DNA from: Dyella sp. BiH032
GTDB taxonomy: Bacteria; Pseudomonadota; Gammaproteobacteria; Xanthomonadales; Rhodanobacteraceae
Reading direction: 5' to 3'
Assembly (NCBI RefSeq): GCF_031954525.1
Contig: NZ_CP134867.1
Span: 2,728,001-2,792,000, forward strand
Length of the DNA stretch: 64,000 nucleotides
The notes under the pieces were generated by a model. The model ran no database searches, was not told where the DNA came from, and saw only the letters and a list, made by a program, of their open reading frames with translations. Both the position numbers and the translations under genes were made by a program. Positions 56,676 to 64,000 of the stretch are shown one piece after another (the stretch's first letter is position 1; every line of letters begins with the position of its first letter).

Positions 56676-59063
56676 ATGAAGAAGCGCTTATACCAGGCCA
56701 TCGCCCGGGGACTGGCCTGTGGCGCGGCCGCCGTGCTTTCGCTGTCGCATGCGGCGGCACTGTCCGCTCAAACCGCGCAGATTCCTTACACCTGGAACAA
56801 CGTGCGCATCGTTGCTGGCGGCTACGTCGACGGCATCATCGCGCACCCGAAACAGCAAGGCCTGTTCTACGCGCGCACCGACGTGGGCGGCGCGTATCGA
56901 TGGGATGCCTCGGCAAACAAGTGGGTAGCCCTGAACGACTCGACGCCGCCATCCGATTCGTCATGGACCGGCATCGAAAGCATCGCCATCGATCCGCATG
57001 ATCCCAATATGCTCTTCCTGGTGACGGGCCTGTACGTCAAGACGTGGGCCGGCAATGGCTCCGTCCTGGTGTCGTCCGACCAGGGCAAGAGCTTCACCGC
57101 CCACCCGCTGAGCTTCCGTGTCGGCGGCAATGAAGACGGGCGCAATGCCGGCGAGCGTCTGCAGGTGGATCCGAACGATGGTTCGGTGCTTTTTTACGGC
57201 ACCTCCAATGCCGGATACAGCACGGCCAGTCCCAGCATCCCCACGCAGGTCGCCGGCAAGGACGGCTTGTGGACCAGCCAGGACAAAGGCGCCACCTGGT
57301 CGCAGGTCAGCGGCTTCACGGCGCTGACCGCCGATGGCACGGGCGCCGGCGTGACGTTCATCGCCTTCGCGCCCTCGGGTGAACCGGCCGGCACGCCGAC
57401 CAGGACCATCTATGCCGGCGTATCGACGCGCACCGCGGCGAGCAACGGCACCACGCTCTATGTGAGTACCGATGCCGGCGCTACTTGGAACCCCGTGTCC
57501 GGGGGTCCCGCCAACCAGCTGCCGCAGCGCGGCCAGATCGGACCGGACGGCAATCTCTACATCACCTACGGCAACGGCACCGACAGCAACGGCAACTACA
57601 CGTATGCGATCGGCCCCGGCGGCATGACCTCCGGCGCGGTGTGGAAATACGACACCGTGCACCACACCTGGACGAACATCACGCCAACCGACCGATTCAA
57701 CTACCCCTCCGGCTACAGCGGCCTGTCGGTCGATCCCGCGCACCCCGGCACATTGGTGGTGATGACCATGGATCATTGGTGGCCGATGGACACCATGTAT
57801 CGCAGCACCGACGGCGGCAACAGCTGGATCGACGTGGGCGGCGCCACCTGGGATGGCAGCACCCCGAGCTCCGGCACCTATGCCGTCCGCGATTCGAGCA
57901 TGGCGCCCTGGACGGTCGATCCGAGCCAGAAGCAAGCTGCATTCGGCAACTGGGGCGAGGTGGTGATCGATCCCTTCAATCCGGCGCATGCCATGTATGG
58001 CTGGGGCGGCGGAATCTGGACCACCTCCAACCTGACCGACGCCGACGCGGGCAAGCCGACGTACTGGTCGATCGGCGCCAGCGGTATCGAAGAAACGGCC
58101 GTCATCACCTTGCTGTCGCCCACCTCAGGCCCGCACCTGCTCAGCGGCCTCGGCGACGTCTGCGGCTTCGTGCACGCCAGCCTGACGGCGGCGCCGTTGA
58201 CGGAGCCCAACAATCCCACCTGCGGCGACAGCATCGGCACCGGACTGGACTTCGCCAAGAATTCGCCCTCGACGATCGTGCGCATCGTCCAGCACGGCAA
58301 CAGCAACCTCACTTCGTACGGCTCCATTTCCCGCGATGGAGGGTCCACCTGGACCGGGTTCCCCAATCAGGCCGGCTCCCCCAACGGCGGCGGCACCGCC
58401 GCCATTTCCGGTGACGGCAAGACCATTGCGTGGGCCCCGAGCGACGTCGCTCCGGTGGTTTCAAACGATGGTGGCGCGAGCTGGACGCGAGCCAGCGGCA
58501 GCGGATTGCCGTCGCTTCCGGTCGGCGTGCAGATGCTTTCGGACGGCGCCAGCTCCAATGTGTTCTATGCCTGGAACGGCGCCGACGGCAGCTTCTACAG
58601 CAGCACCGACAAGGGTGTGACCTGGCATGCATCCGCCAATACGGGGCTGCCTGCGGTGCCGTCGTGGCTCCGAAGCCAGGCAGCCGCCGTGACCGGCATC
58701 GCCGGTGAAGCCAAGGCGGGCGACGTCTGGATCGCCACGCCGTCGGGCCTGTATCGAAGCACCAACTACGGCACCAGCTGGGGACGAGTGGATGCCGCCA
58801 GCGTGACGTCCGCGACCTCAGTCGGCTTCGGCAAGGCAGTGAAAGGATCGCGCTACCCCACGGTCTACCTGGCCGGCACCGTCAACGGCGTCACCGGACT
58901 GTTCCGTTCCGTCAACGCCGGCGCGACCTGGGTGCAGATCAATGACGCGCTCCATCAATGGGGCGGCATCAACATCGCGATCGGCGACCCGCGCACCTTC
59001 GGTACGGTGTACCTCGGAACGAACGAGGCCCGCGGCGTCATCTACGGCACTTCTCAGCAATGA
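56676..59063 (+). CDS. Glycoside hydrolase family 74-like (xyloglucanase-type), secreted
   Basis: A 795-residue protein with a signal peptide (to about residue 32, ALSAQTA). It is built from repeated propeller blades with BNR/Asp-box motifs (SSDQGKSFT, TSQDKGATWSQV, STDAGATWNPV, SRDGGSTWTGF, STDKGVTWHAS). The two GH74 catalytic aspartates are probably those in YARTDVGGAYRWD and SGLGDVCGFVH. It should cut xyloglucan or related beta-1,4-glucan. GGGAGAG upstream of the ATG at 56676 supports the start. A terminator hairpin follows. Confidence 0.87.
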   Translation: MKKRLYQAIARGLACGAAAVLSLSHAAALSAQTAQIPYTWNNVRIVAGGYVDGIIAHPKQQGLFYARTDVGGAYRWDASANKWVALNDSTPPSDSSWTGIESIAIDPHDPNMLFLVTGLYVKTWAGNGSVLVSSDQGKSFTAHPLSFRVGGNEDGRNAGERLQVDPNDGSVLFYGTSNAGYSTASPSIPTQVAGKDGLWTSQDKGATWSQVSGFTALTADGTGAGVTFIAFAPSGEPAGTPTRTIYAGVSTRTAASNGTTLYVSTDAGATWNPVSGGPANQLPQRGQIGPDGNLYITYGNGTDSNGNYTYAIGPGGMTSGAVWKYDTVHHTWTNITPTDRFNYPSGYSGLSVDPAHPGTLVVMTMDHWWPMDTMYRSTDGGNSWIDVGGATWDGSTPSSGTYAVRDSSMAPWTVDPSQKQAAFGNWGEVVIDPFNPAHAMYGWGGGIWTTSNLTDADAGKPTYWSIGASGIEETAVITLLSPTSGPHLLSGLGDVCGFVHASLTAAPLTEPNNPTCGDSIGTGLDFAKNSPSTIVRIVQHGNSNLTSYGSISRDGGSTWTGFPNQAGSPNGGGTAAISGDGKTIAWAPSDVAPVVSNDGGASWTRASGSGLPSLPVGVQMLSDGASSNVFYAWNGADGSFYSSTDKGVTWHASANTGLPAVPSWLRSQAAAVTGIAGEAKAGDVWIATPSGLYRSTNYGTSWGRVDAASVTSATSVGFGKAVKGSRYPTVYLAGTVNGVTGLFRSVNAGATWVQINDALHQWGGINIAIGDPRTFGTVYLGTNEARGVIYGTSQQ

Positions 59064-59070
59064 CGGCTGC

Positions 59071-59105
59071 GACGCTCTTCTTCGCCACAGGCGGAGAAGA
59101 GCGTC
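59071..59105. terminator. Terminator between GH74 gene and deacetylase
   Basis: GACGCTCTTCT (59071-59081) pairs with AGAAGAGCGTC (59095-59105), 8 bp after the GH74 stop, between convergent genes. Confidence 0.7.
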
Positions 59106-59231
59106 TTCGGCTTAGGAAAGCCCGGCGTGCTTTCGCCCTGCGTGCACGAAGGCCAGAACGTCCCACCCTTCTCGAAGCCGCGGCGCATAGACCGCCGAGC
59201 CAGCGTATGAAATCGGACTATCCGATTTACG

Positions 59232-60005
59232 TTAATGGCCTGGATGGCTTGCGGCGTAATCCATGACGGTCGAGAACGGCGCCACCCAAATCGTGTCGGA
59301 GTGGGCTTTGAGATAGGCAAGGAGCTGGGCATGGACTTCCGCGGACACGGAGAGGTAATCGCCGCCCACACCGTGGAAACCCAGCACGATCATCCCGCCC
59401 TTGCGCTCGGCATCCTGGACCGCGGCGATCAGATCGGCGCCGGTTGCGTTCGAGGGGAAAAAGCGGGCCGGTACGTCCATCCGATCGAAAGGACGCTCTG
59501 TTGGGTCGGCGGCGCGGGTGTAACGCACCCATCCGCCGGCGCGCAGCGCCGGAAGATAATCGACATCTCCAGCCAGGTGCTGGCCACAAGGCGTGGCATA
59601 GCTGTGCTGCGGCTTGCCGTCGATCGCCGTCAGCATCGTGTTCATCGTGCGGATCTCCGTCAGCATGGTGTCGACATCGTAGGTTTCGCTGGTGTCGATC
59701 TTTTTTGCCGGCGGATAATTGGCCTTTGGGCAAGCATGGCGAATGGTGTGGTTGCCGAGTTCGTGGCCTTCGGCTGCGGCAGACCTCCAGCGCCCGATCT
59801 GCTCCGGGGCGATCTTGCTGCCGATCAGGAAAAACGTTCCCTTGAGGCCGACTGCATCGAGCGCGGGAATCGCCGTATCGAGCTGCGAGACGAGCGCATC
59901 GTCATAAGTCAGCACCACGGCCGCCCGCTTGCCGTCTGGCCATGTCCCGGCCACCGCCTGGGTGGCCATCATGGCGGTTGCCAGCAAAACCCATCCAATT
60001 CGCAT
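59232..60005 (-). CDS. Secreted polysaccharide deacetylase (NodB family)
   Basis: A 257-residue protein with a signal peptide (to about residue 19, ATQAVAG). NodB motifs: VVLTYDDALVSQLD (catalytic base and metal Asp), EGHELGNHTIRHACP (two metal His), YATPCGQH, and VLGFHGVGGDYLS (catalytic His). It removes acyl groups from an extracellular polysaccharide or peptidoglycan. GGAGG seven bases before the ATG at 60005 sets the start. A hydrolase/lyase-rich neighbourhood suggests plant or exopolysaccharide processing. Confidence 0.88.
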   Translation of the reverse strand: MRIGWVLLATAMMATQAVAGTWPDGKRAAVVLTYDDALVSQLDTAIPALDAVGLKGTFFLIGSKIAPEQIGRWRSAAAEGHELGNHTIRHACPKANYPPAKKIDTSETYDVDTMLTEIRTMNTMLTAIDGKPQHSYATPCGQHLAGDVDYLPALRAGGWVRYTRAADPTERPFDRMDVPARFFPSNATGADLIAAVQDAERKGGMIVLGFHGVGGDYLSVSAEVHAQLLAYLKAHSDTIWVAPFSTVMDYAASHPGH

Positions 60006-60200
60006 CACTGTCCTCCACGCCATGCCGCTATTCGTGCTCAGTCGATAAACGAAAACCGTGCACGGCGGAGGGCTCGTGGTTCGCCATGCCATGTCGAATG
60101 GCTCCGGTGTCAGCTCGTCAGTCCCGTGGAGATTACACGAGCTGAAAAAGAGTGGGCATTTGCGCCCTGCCGGGTTCGATGGATGCTGTCATCCGACGCA

Positions 60201-60224
60201 GATCGCGGAGCTATTTCCGCGATC
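60201..60224. terminator. Hairpin downstream of the beta-helix gene
   Basis: GATCGCGGA (60201-60209) / TCCGCGATC (60216-60224) is a 9-bp perfect inverted repeat, 57 bp after the stop of the minus-strand beta-helix gene. Confidence 0.5.
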
Positions 60225-60280
60225 CGCGTCGAGGCTGCTTTTGAGCTAAGCCCGTACCGAATACCCGGGTGGCGTGTATT

Positions 60281-61825
60281 TCAGTGAAAACTACTGCCAG
60301 CATCCTGGTTATAAGGCGCTGCTTGCCATTGCGACGGAGTCAGGCTTTGCCCTTGGTCGTGCACCATGAACTGCCAAGGCCCGGCATACGTGTTGCCGCT
60401 GAAAACATTGGCCTGGCTGAAGGTGATGGCTTGTTCAATCACCTCGCCCCGATACGGCGACCACGACGGATAGCTTCCCCAGTTCGAAAGCAAGCCCTGC
60501 CATCCGCATCCATTATCCGGCGTGCATTCCGATCCGATATTTGCCGGATTGAGGCTGAACGTATTGCCGGTGACCTGGATGTTCTGGCTTTTCCAGCGGC
60601 AATCCGAATAGTACGGCGCCTTGTTGATCGTGCCTGCCACGCAAGTCGACAGATTCACCACCGCGGGATTCACCAATGTGCAATCGCCGCTGCTGGTGTT
60701 GGCGGGCGAATTGCAGAAGCGATCGGCGTTCTCCCAGATCACGATGCCCGACCAGTTGTCGGTGAAGGTGTTTCCCGTGATCGTGATGGTCTGATAGCGA
60801 GCCGGGACCCGAGCGTCTCCACCGCTCTCCGAGAGGTAAATGGCGCTCGTCGGAAAGTCGGGATTGGCCGGCCCGGAGGTATTGGCGGTCCGCAGGAACG
60901 TATTGTTCTTGATCAATGCGTTGTAAGACGTCTCGTAAATGATGCCCGAGTTCTCTTCGTCGCTGAACACATTGTTTTCGATGTCGAAGTCATTGTTGTT
61001 GGTATCCGCCCACAGCCCCGGACCTTCATGGTTGTGGTGAAACCAATTGTTGGTGATGGTCGCCTTGTTCGTTGCCCAGAACTTGCCCCCTCCGGTGCAG
61101 CCGCAGTCCGGGCTGGCGGTTTCCCAGAGATAAGTGTTGTTATATGAAATCTCGTTGTGATCGATGACGACGTTCGAGACGCCATCGGGCTCATAGGCGC
61201 TGAAGCCGTACTGCCCATTATTGGTCAGGCAGTTGTATTTCAGCGTGTTGGAGCTCCCGACGAACACGCCGGCACCCGCGTTGCCTTGCACGGTGTTGTA
61301 CTGGATTGTCCATCCGTGACCGGCATCGTGATTGACGACGCCTTCATTATTGTTTGCCCCGGCGTTTCCGAAGTTCTGAATGGTCAGATATTCGATGGTG
61401 ACGCCGGTAGCCTGGCCGGTGAAGGCATACAGATTGGTGTGCTGGCCGTCCAGGATGGCCCCGGGCGCTCCGATGAAAACGCTGTTGTTGGCGGGAATGA
61501 TCTGGCTGTAGATCCCCGTGCCGAGCTTATGGATTCCCGGAGCGAACCAGAAGGTTTTTCCGGGCTGACGGAAGTTGAAAGCGCTGTTATCGCCGGCGGG
61601 CACCGTGATGGCTCCTGCCGGTGGCGTTGATGGGCCATTCAAGATGGACGCATCTCCGCAAACGGCCATGGCGGTAGCTGCGGTACCTACGCGGCTCATG
61701 ATCGGTGCTTCAAGAACAGGCGCGTCGGCAACGTATGCCTGCGCGACCGCGGGTGCCGTCGATAATAGGGCTGCCAGCGCAGCAAGGTGGCCGGTCTTCC
61801 GTAGTGCGTCACGAACGATCTTCAT
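60281..61825 (-). CDS. Secreted right-handed parallel beta-helix protein
   Basis: A 514-residue protein with a signal peptide (to about residue 29, APAVAQA). Residues about 85-460 are beta-helix coils with typical Asn ladders (TIEYLTIQNFGNAG, WTIQYNTVQGNAG, NVVIDHNEISYNNTYLW, ATITNNWFHHNHEG, ALIKNNTFLRT). Several cysteine pairs may be disulfide-bonded. Such folds occur in pectate lyases and other polysaccharide lyases, but I cannot point to a catalytic set. GGAGG lies upstream of the ATG at 61825. Confidence 0.78.
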   Translation of the reverse strand: MKIVRDALRKTGHLAALAALLSTAPAVAQAYVADAPVLEAPIMSRVGTAATAMAVCGDASILNGPSTPPAGAITVPAGDNSAFNFRQPGKTFWFAPGIHKLGTGIYSQIIPANNSVFIGAPGAILDGQHTNLYAFTGQATGVTIEYLTIQNFGNAGANNNEGVVNHDAGHGWTIQYNTVQGNAGAGVFVGSSNTLKYNCLTNNGQYGFSAYEPDGVSNVVIDHNEISYNNTYLWETASPDCGCTGGGKFWATNKATITNNWFHHNHEGPGLWADTNNNDFDIENNVFSDEENSGIIYETSYNALIKNNTFLRTANTSGPANPDFPTSAIYLSESGGDARVPARYQTITITGNTFTDNWSGIVIWENADRFCNSPANTSSGDCTLVNPAVVNLSTCVAGTINKAPYYSDCRWKSQNIQVTGNTFSLNPANIGSECTPDNGCGWQGLLSNWGSYPSWSPYRGEVIEQAITFSQANVFSGNTYAGPWQFMVHDQGQSLTPSQWQAAPYNQDAGSSFH

Positions 61826-62151
61826 GAGTTCCTTTCCTCCCGGTGATGAGGCGCACGCTATTGGACTCGCGCCAGGGAGGCTGGACTATCGCCCAAACAT
61901 TCGCTCGTGAAATGGGATTGGCGACACAATGCGCCGCCAATCTTTCACCGCCTTGGAAAAGAATCATGCAGGCGAGGTGAAACCCGCTCTATTTGCGGAT
62001 GTATATCGCCGGGTGAAAACCGCCGGCAATCGCTTTCGCGCTTCTTTGCGGTGCGAGTCATCGCCAGCGCCTTGGCCCGCCATCCAGGCAAAGGACGGCG
62101 GGATAAGGCGGCGCAAGCGTAGGCAACGATGCGCTGACAACTACGGCGTGG
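61826..62151. other. Intergenic region with no gene seen
   Basis: This 326-bp stretch should hold the promoter of the beta-helix gene, whose GGAGGAAAGG ribosome binding site is at its left end. Nothing else is convincing. Confidence 0.5.
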
Positions 62152-62652
62152 TCACGATCCGCTTGCGAGCAATTCATCCAGCTGCGCGAACTGCTCGGGC
62201 AGTCCTTCTGCCGAACCGGCGAGGGCTTCGTCGAGCGCCGCTTCGGTGGGATAGCGTTCGTGCAGGGTAACCAGCGTCTTGCCGGCGTTTTCTTCGAACG
62301 TCACGGTGGTCACCGCGCCCTGCTCGCTTTCTTCATTCGTCCATACGAGACGCGTGGGCGGCGTTACCTCTCTGTACGTGCCGAAGAACGCCATGGGCTG
62401 CTCGAAGGCCGGGTGGCGGAACACGAGGCGATAGGTGCCTCCAGTACGGACATCCATGTCGCATGAGACCAGCGACATGCCTGCGGACTTCGGAACCCAC
62501 CAGAGCTTGAACAACTCGGGATTGCTCCAGGCTTCGAAGACGATGTGCACCGGGGCATCGAACGTTCGCGTGACCACGAGTTCACGGTCGGATTTGCGCG
62601 CCACGGAGGTGTGGTTCGTGGCGGCGGGACTAGCTTCTCTTGCCTTTTGCAT
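62152..62652 (-). CDS. SRPBCC (AHSA1-like) domain protein
   Basis: A 166-residue protein of the activator-of-Hsp90/START-like fold. Typical phrases are LVVTRTFDAPVHIVFEAWSN, WWVPKSAGMSLVSCDMDVRTGGTY and TRLVWTNEE. This family forms a hydrophobic cavity; bacterial members are commonly paired with an ArsR regulator. The ATG at 62652 overlaps the end of the ArsR gene by 23 bp, so the two are one operon. Confidence 0.9.
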   Translation of the reverse strand: MQKAREASPAATNHTSVARKSDRELVVTRTFDAPVHIVFEAWSNPELFKLWWVPKSAGMSLVSCDMDVRTGGTYRLVFRHPAFEQPMAFFGTYREVTPPTRLVWTNEESEQGAVTTVTFEENAGKTLVTLHERYPTEAALDEALAGSAEGLPEQFAQLDELLASGS

Positions 62653-62992
62653 CTGTCTTCTCCTTGGATTTCAAGTGCTCGACAAGTTGGTCCAGAGCGT
62701 CGAAGCGTGCGCTCCAGAGCTGGCGGTGCTGTTCGATCCAGGCGGCTTCCTCTTCCAGTCGGCGACGGCCGAGCCTGCAGGTTCGGACACGCCCGACTTT
62801 CTCCGTAGTCACGAGTCCTGCCTGCTCCAAGATGCCGACATGCTTCTTCATGCCCGTGAGGGTCATGCGAAATCTTTGGGCCAGATCGCTGATCGAGGCG
62901 TCTGAACGCCCGAGCTGCTCCAGCACGCCGCGCCGGGTGACATCGGCGAGTGCGGCGAACGTGATATCGAGGCGGGCTTGATAGTGAACCAT
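62630..62992 (-). CDS. ArsR-family transcriptional regulator
   Basis: A 120-residue winged-helix regulator (AALADVTRRGVLEQLGRSDA, SISDLAQRFRMTLTGMKKHV, LEQAGLVTTEKVGRVRTC). No metal-binding cysteine cluster is seen in the recognition helix. I start it at the ATG at 62992 (MVHYQARLD), as in related regulators; an upstream start at 63022 would add ten residues. A palindrome covers this start codon and is probably the autoregulatory operator. Confidence 0.9.
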   Translation of the reverse strand: MVHYQARLDITFAALADVTRRGVLEQLGRSDASISDLAQRFRMTLTGMKKHVGILEQAGLVTTEKVGRVRTCRLGRRRLEEEAAWIEQHRQLWSARFDALDQLVEHLKSKEKTDAKGKRS

Positions 62993-63002
62993 GTGGTTCA
63001 CT
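62983..63002. promoter_or_regulatory. Palindromic operator overlapping the ArsR start codon
   Basis: AGTGAACC-ATGT-GGTTCACT has perfect 8-bp arms and includes the start codon of the ArsR gene (62992-62990 on the minus strand). Binding here would block transcription or early elongation of the regulator and SRPBCC genes. Confidence 0.65.
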
Positions 63003-63314
63003 GTACGGCGAGCATATGGCATTTACAAGGGGGCGCACCGGTGGTTACGGATCGCCGGTGGCACCCCTGCTGCCCGGTTCCCAAGCCGCACCCGCCCCAT
63101 ATCGGACGCCGCTACAAGCTCATGCTTGCGCGCGGCCTTGGTCGGCGCCGCAGCTTTCTGGTGAGTGCGGCATTGCCGTCGGCGGCGCCCAGTCCTCGCC
63201 GTAATCATTGGCGCAGAGCCCTTCCCCGCTACTGACATACACAAAGACGTTGCGCGTCATGGCGACTTTCAGTGCCGCCTTCGTTCGCCGGGCATGCCGT
63301 GGCTGATGCGGGCG
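63003..63314. other. Intergenic region before the response regulator end
   Basis: This 312-bp stretch holds no intact gene. It carries the fossil autotransporter fragment at 63190-63262, listed separately. Confidence 0.5.
63190..63262 (-). pseudogene. Remnant of an autotransporter barrel C-terminus
   Basis: The minus strand here reads MTRNVFVYVSSGEGLCANDY. This matches the end of the intact autotransporter at 53218-56166, which reads LTRNVFVYASAGHDFGVND. The DNA shares the run AAGACGTTGCGCGTCA exactly. The final strand (GKAGLRIDW in the intact gene) is not preserved. It is most simply a decayed copy of such a gene. Confidence 0.5.
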
Positions 63315-63956
63315 CTATATCTGGATGATGCCGCGCTTCACCGCCATCACTACGGCGTGCGTGCGGTCATTGGCATCCAGCTTGGAAAGGATGTTCTTCA
63401 TGTGCGACTTGACAGTGTCTTCGCTGACGCCAAGCTCAGCAGCAACCTGCTTGTTTCCCAAGCCGCGGGCCACGCGCTTAAGCACCTGAAGCTCGCGCTC
63501 GGAGAGCGCCTCGTCGCCCATATGCTCCGCAAGATCCGATGCCGCATCGGGCGATATGACACGGCGCCCTGCCCTTGCGGACCGGATGGCATCGCGAAGC
63601 TCCTTGCGCAAGGAAGCCTTGAGCAGAAACCCGCTGGCACCCTGCTTCAGTGCATTGGCCACCTGTGCGTCGCCGCGGTACGTCGTCAGGATGAGGATGC
63701 ACGCTTCCGGGAATTCCGAGCGTATGGCGCGCATCGCATCGATGCCGCTCATGTCGGGCAGTTGCAGATCCATCAGGGTGACGTCGGGGCGATGTTCGCG
63801 GAACGCCTCGATGGCCGACCGGCCGTCATGGGCATTGGCCACGATGCGCATGTCCGGCTCGCCGGATAGCCCGAAGGCCACGCCGTCGCGAAGCAGCGGA
63901 TGGTCGTCGACCACGAGCACGGTAATCACGCTGGCGTTGCTGGAAGGCATCGGCAC
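63315..63956 (-). CDS. NarL/FixJ-family response regulator
   Basis: A 213-residue two-component regulator. The receiver domain has the acidic pocket VLVVDDHPLLRDGVAFGL, the phosphorylated Asp in DVTLMDLQLPDMSG (about residue 61), the switch Thr in ILILTTYRG and Lys in FLLKASLRKEL. The LuxR-type DNA-binding domain is LSERELQVLKRVARGLGNKQ followed by VSEDTVKSHMKNILSKL. The start is GTG at 63956, one base after the stop of the preceding gene, or ATG at 63950. It is co-transcribed with that gene. Confidence 0.92.
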   Translation of the reverse strand: MPMPSSNASVITVLVVDDHPLLRDGVAFGLSGEPDMRIVANAHDGRSAIEAFREHRPDVTLMDLQLPDMSGIDAMRAIRSEFPEACILILTTYRGDAQVANALKQGASGFLLKASLRKELRDAIRSARAGRRVISPDAASDLAEHMGDEALSERELQVLKRVARGLGNKQVAAELGVSEDTVKSHMKNILSKLDANDRTHAVVMAVKRGIIQI

Positions 63957-63957
63957 T

Positions 63958-64000
63958 TCATGCTTCGTCGTGGTCGAACGGGCGCGTTTTGCGGCCGGCG
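63958..64000 (-). CDS. C-terminal end of an upstream gene, probably the cognate sensor kinase
   Basis: The last 13 codons before a TGA at 63960-63958 read AGRKTRPFDHDEA. The stop is one base from the response regulator start. In this layout the upstream partner is usually a histidine kinase, but the visible residues alone do not show it. Confidence 0.45.
   Translation of the reverse strand, partial: AGRKTRPFDHDEA

Overview
The window is GC-rich, has strong purine-rich ribosome binding sites and tightly overlapping genes, and looks like a gammaproteobacterial chromosome. The mix of genes (selenocysteine formate dehydrogenase, assimilatory nitrate genes, many plant-polysaccharide hydrolases, Tat-exported enzymes, autotransporters) fits a soil or plant-associated member of the Xanthomonadales/Rhodanobacteraceae type. 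That placement is inferred from gene content and not from a marker gene. No rRNA, tRNA, CRISPR array, insertion sequence or integrase was seen.

1-15.1 kb, respiration and nitrogen. On the minus strand lies a membrane formate dehydrogenase operon: the alpha subunit with an in-frame TGA read as selenocysteine, the beta and gamma subunits, and the start of fdhE. Divergent from it is a complete nitrate assimilation operon: nitrate transporter, NirB, NirD, NasA-type nitrate reductase, CysG and a uroporphyrinogen-III synthase-like gene. It takes up nitrate, reduces it to ammonium and makes the siroheme this requires.

15.1-29.2 kb, accessory genes. Two divergent arabinoxylan hydrolases (GH39, GH43) share a LacI-type palindrome. 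They are followed by a LysR regulator with a divergent esterase-like hydrolase, a Tat-exported GH127, a small anchored protein, a TetR regulator divergent from an NAD(P)-dependent reductase with two matching operators, another Tat-exported hydrolase, a PhyH dioxygenase and a drug-efflux MFS pump.

29.3-47.0 kb, the most striking region: a two-armed terpene cluster around a roughly 615-bp divergent promoter region. The minus arm encodes a degenerate terpene synthase, a SAM methyltransferase, a class I terpene synthase and two Rieske oxygenases. The plus arm encodes dxs, ispH, ispG, a ferredoxin-NADP reductase, dxr, an FPP synthase-type prenyltransferase, a terpene synthase, a third Rieske oxygenase, another terpene synthase and a cytochrome P450. 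The cluster therefore carries its own precursor supply (four MEP genes plus prenyltransferase), four cyclase-like proteins, a possible carbon methylation step, four oxygenases and a redox partner. The product cannot be read from sequence; a C15, or methylated C16, oxygenated terpenoid is the simplest guess.

47.3-64 kb, cell surface and polysaccharides. An autotransporter whose passenger carries pepsin-type aspartic protease motifs is followed by a Tat-exported alginate-lyase-like protein with a LamG domain, a second autotransporter with a long Ala-Pro linker, a GH74 xyloglucanase-like enzyme, a polysaccharide deacetylase and a parallel beta-helix protein. The window ends with an ArsR-SRPBCC pair, a fossil autotransporter fragment and a NarL-type response regulator preceded by the last codons of a gene that is probably its sensor kinase.
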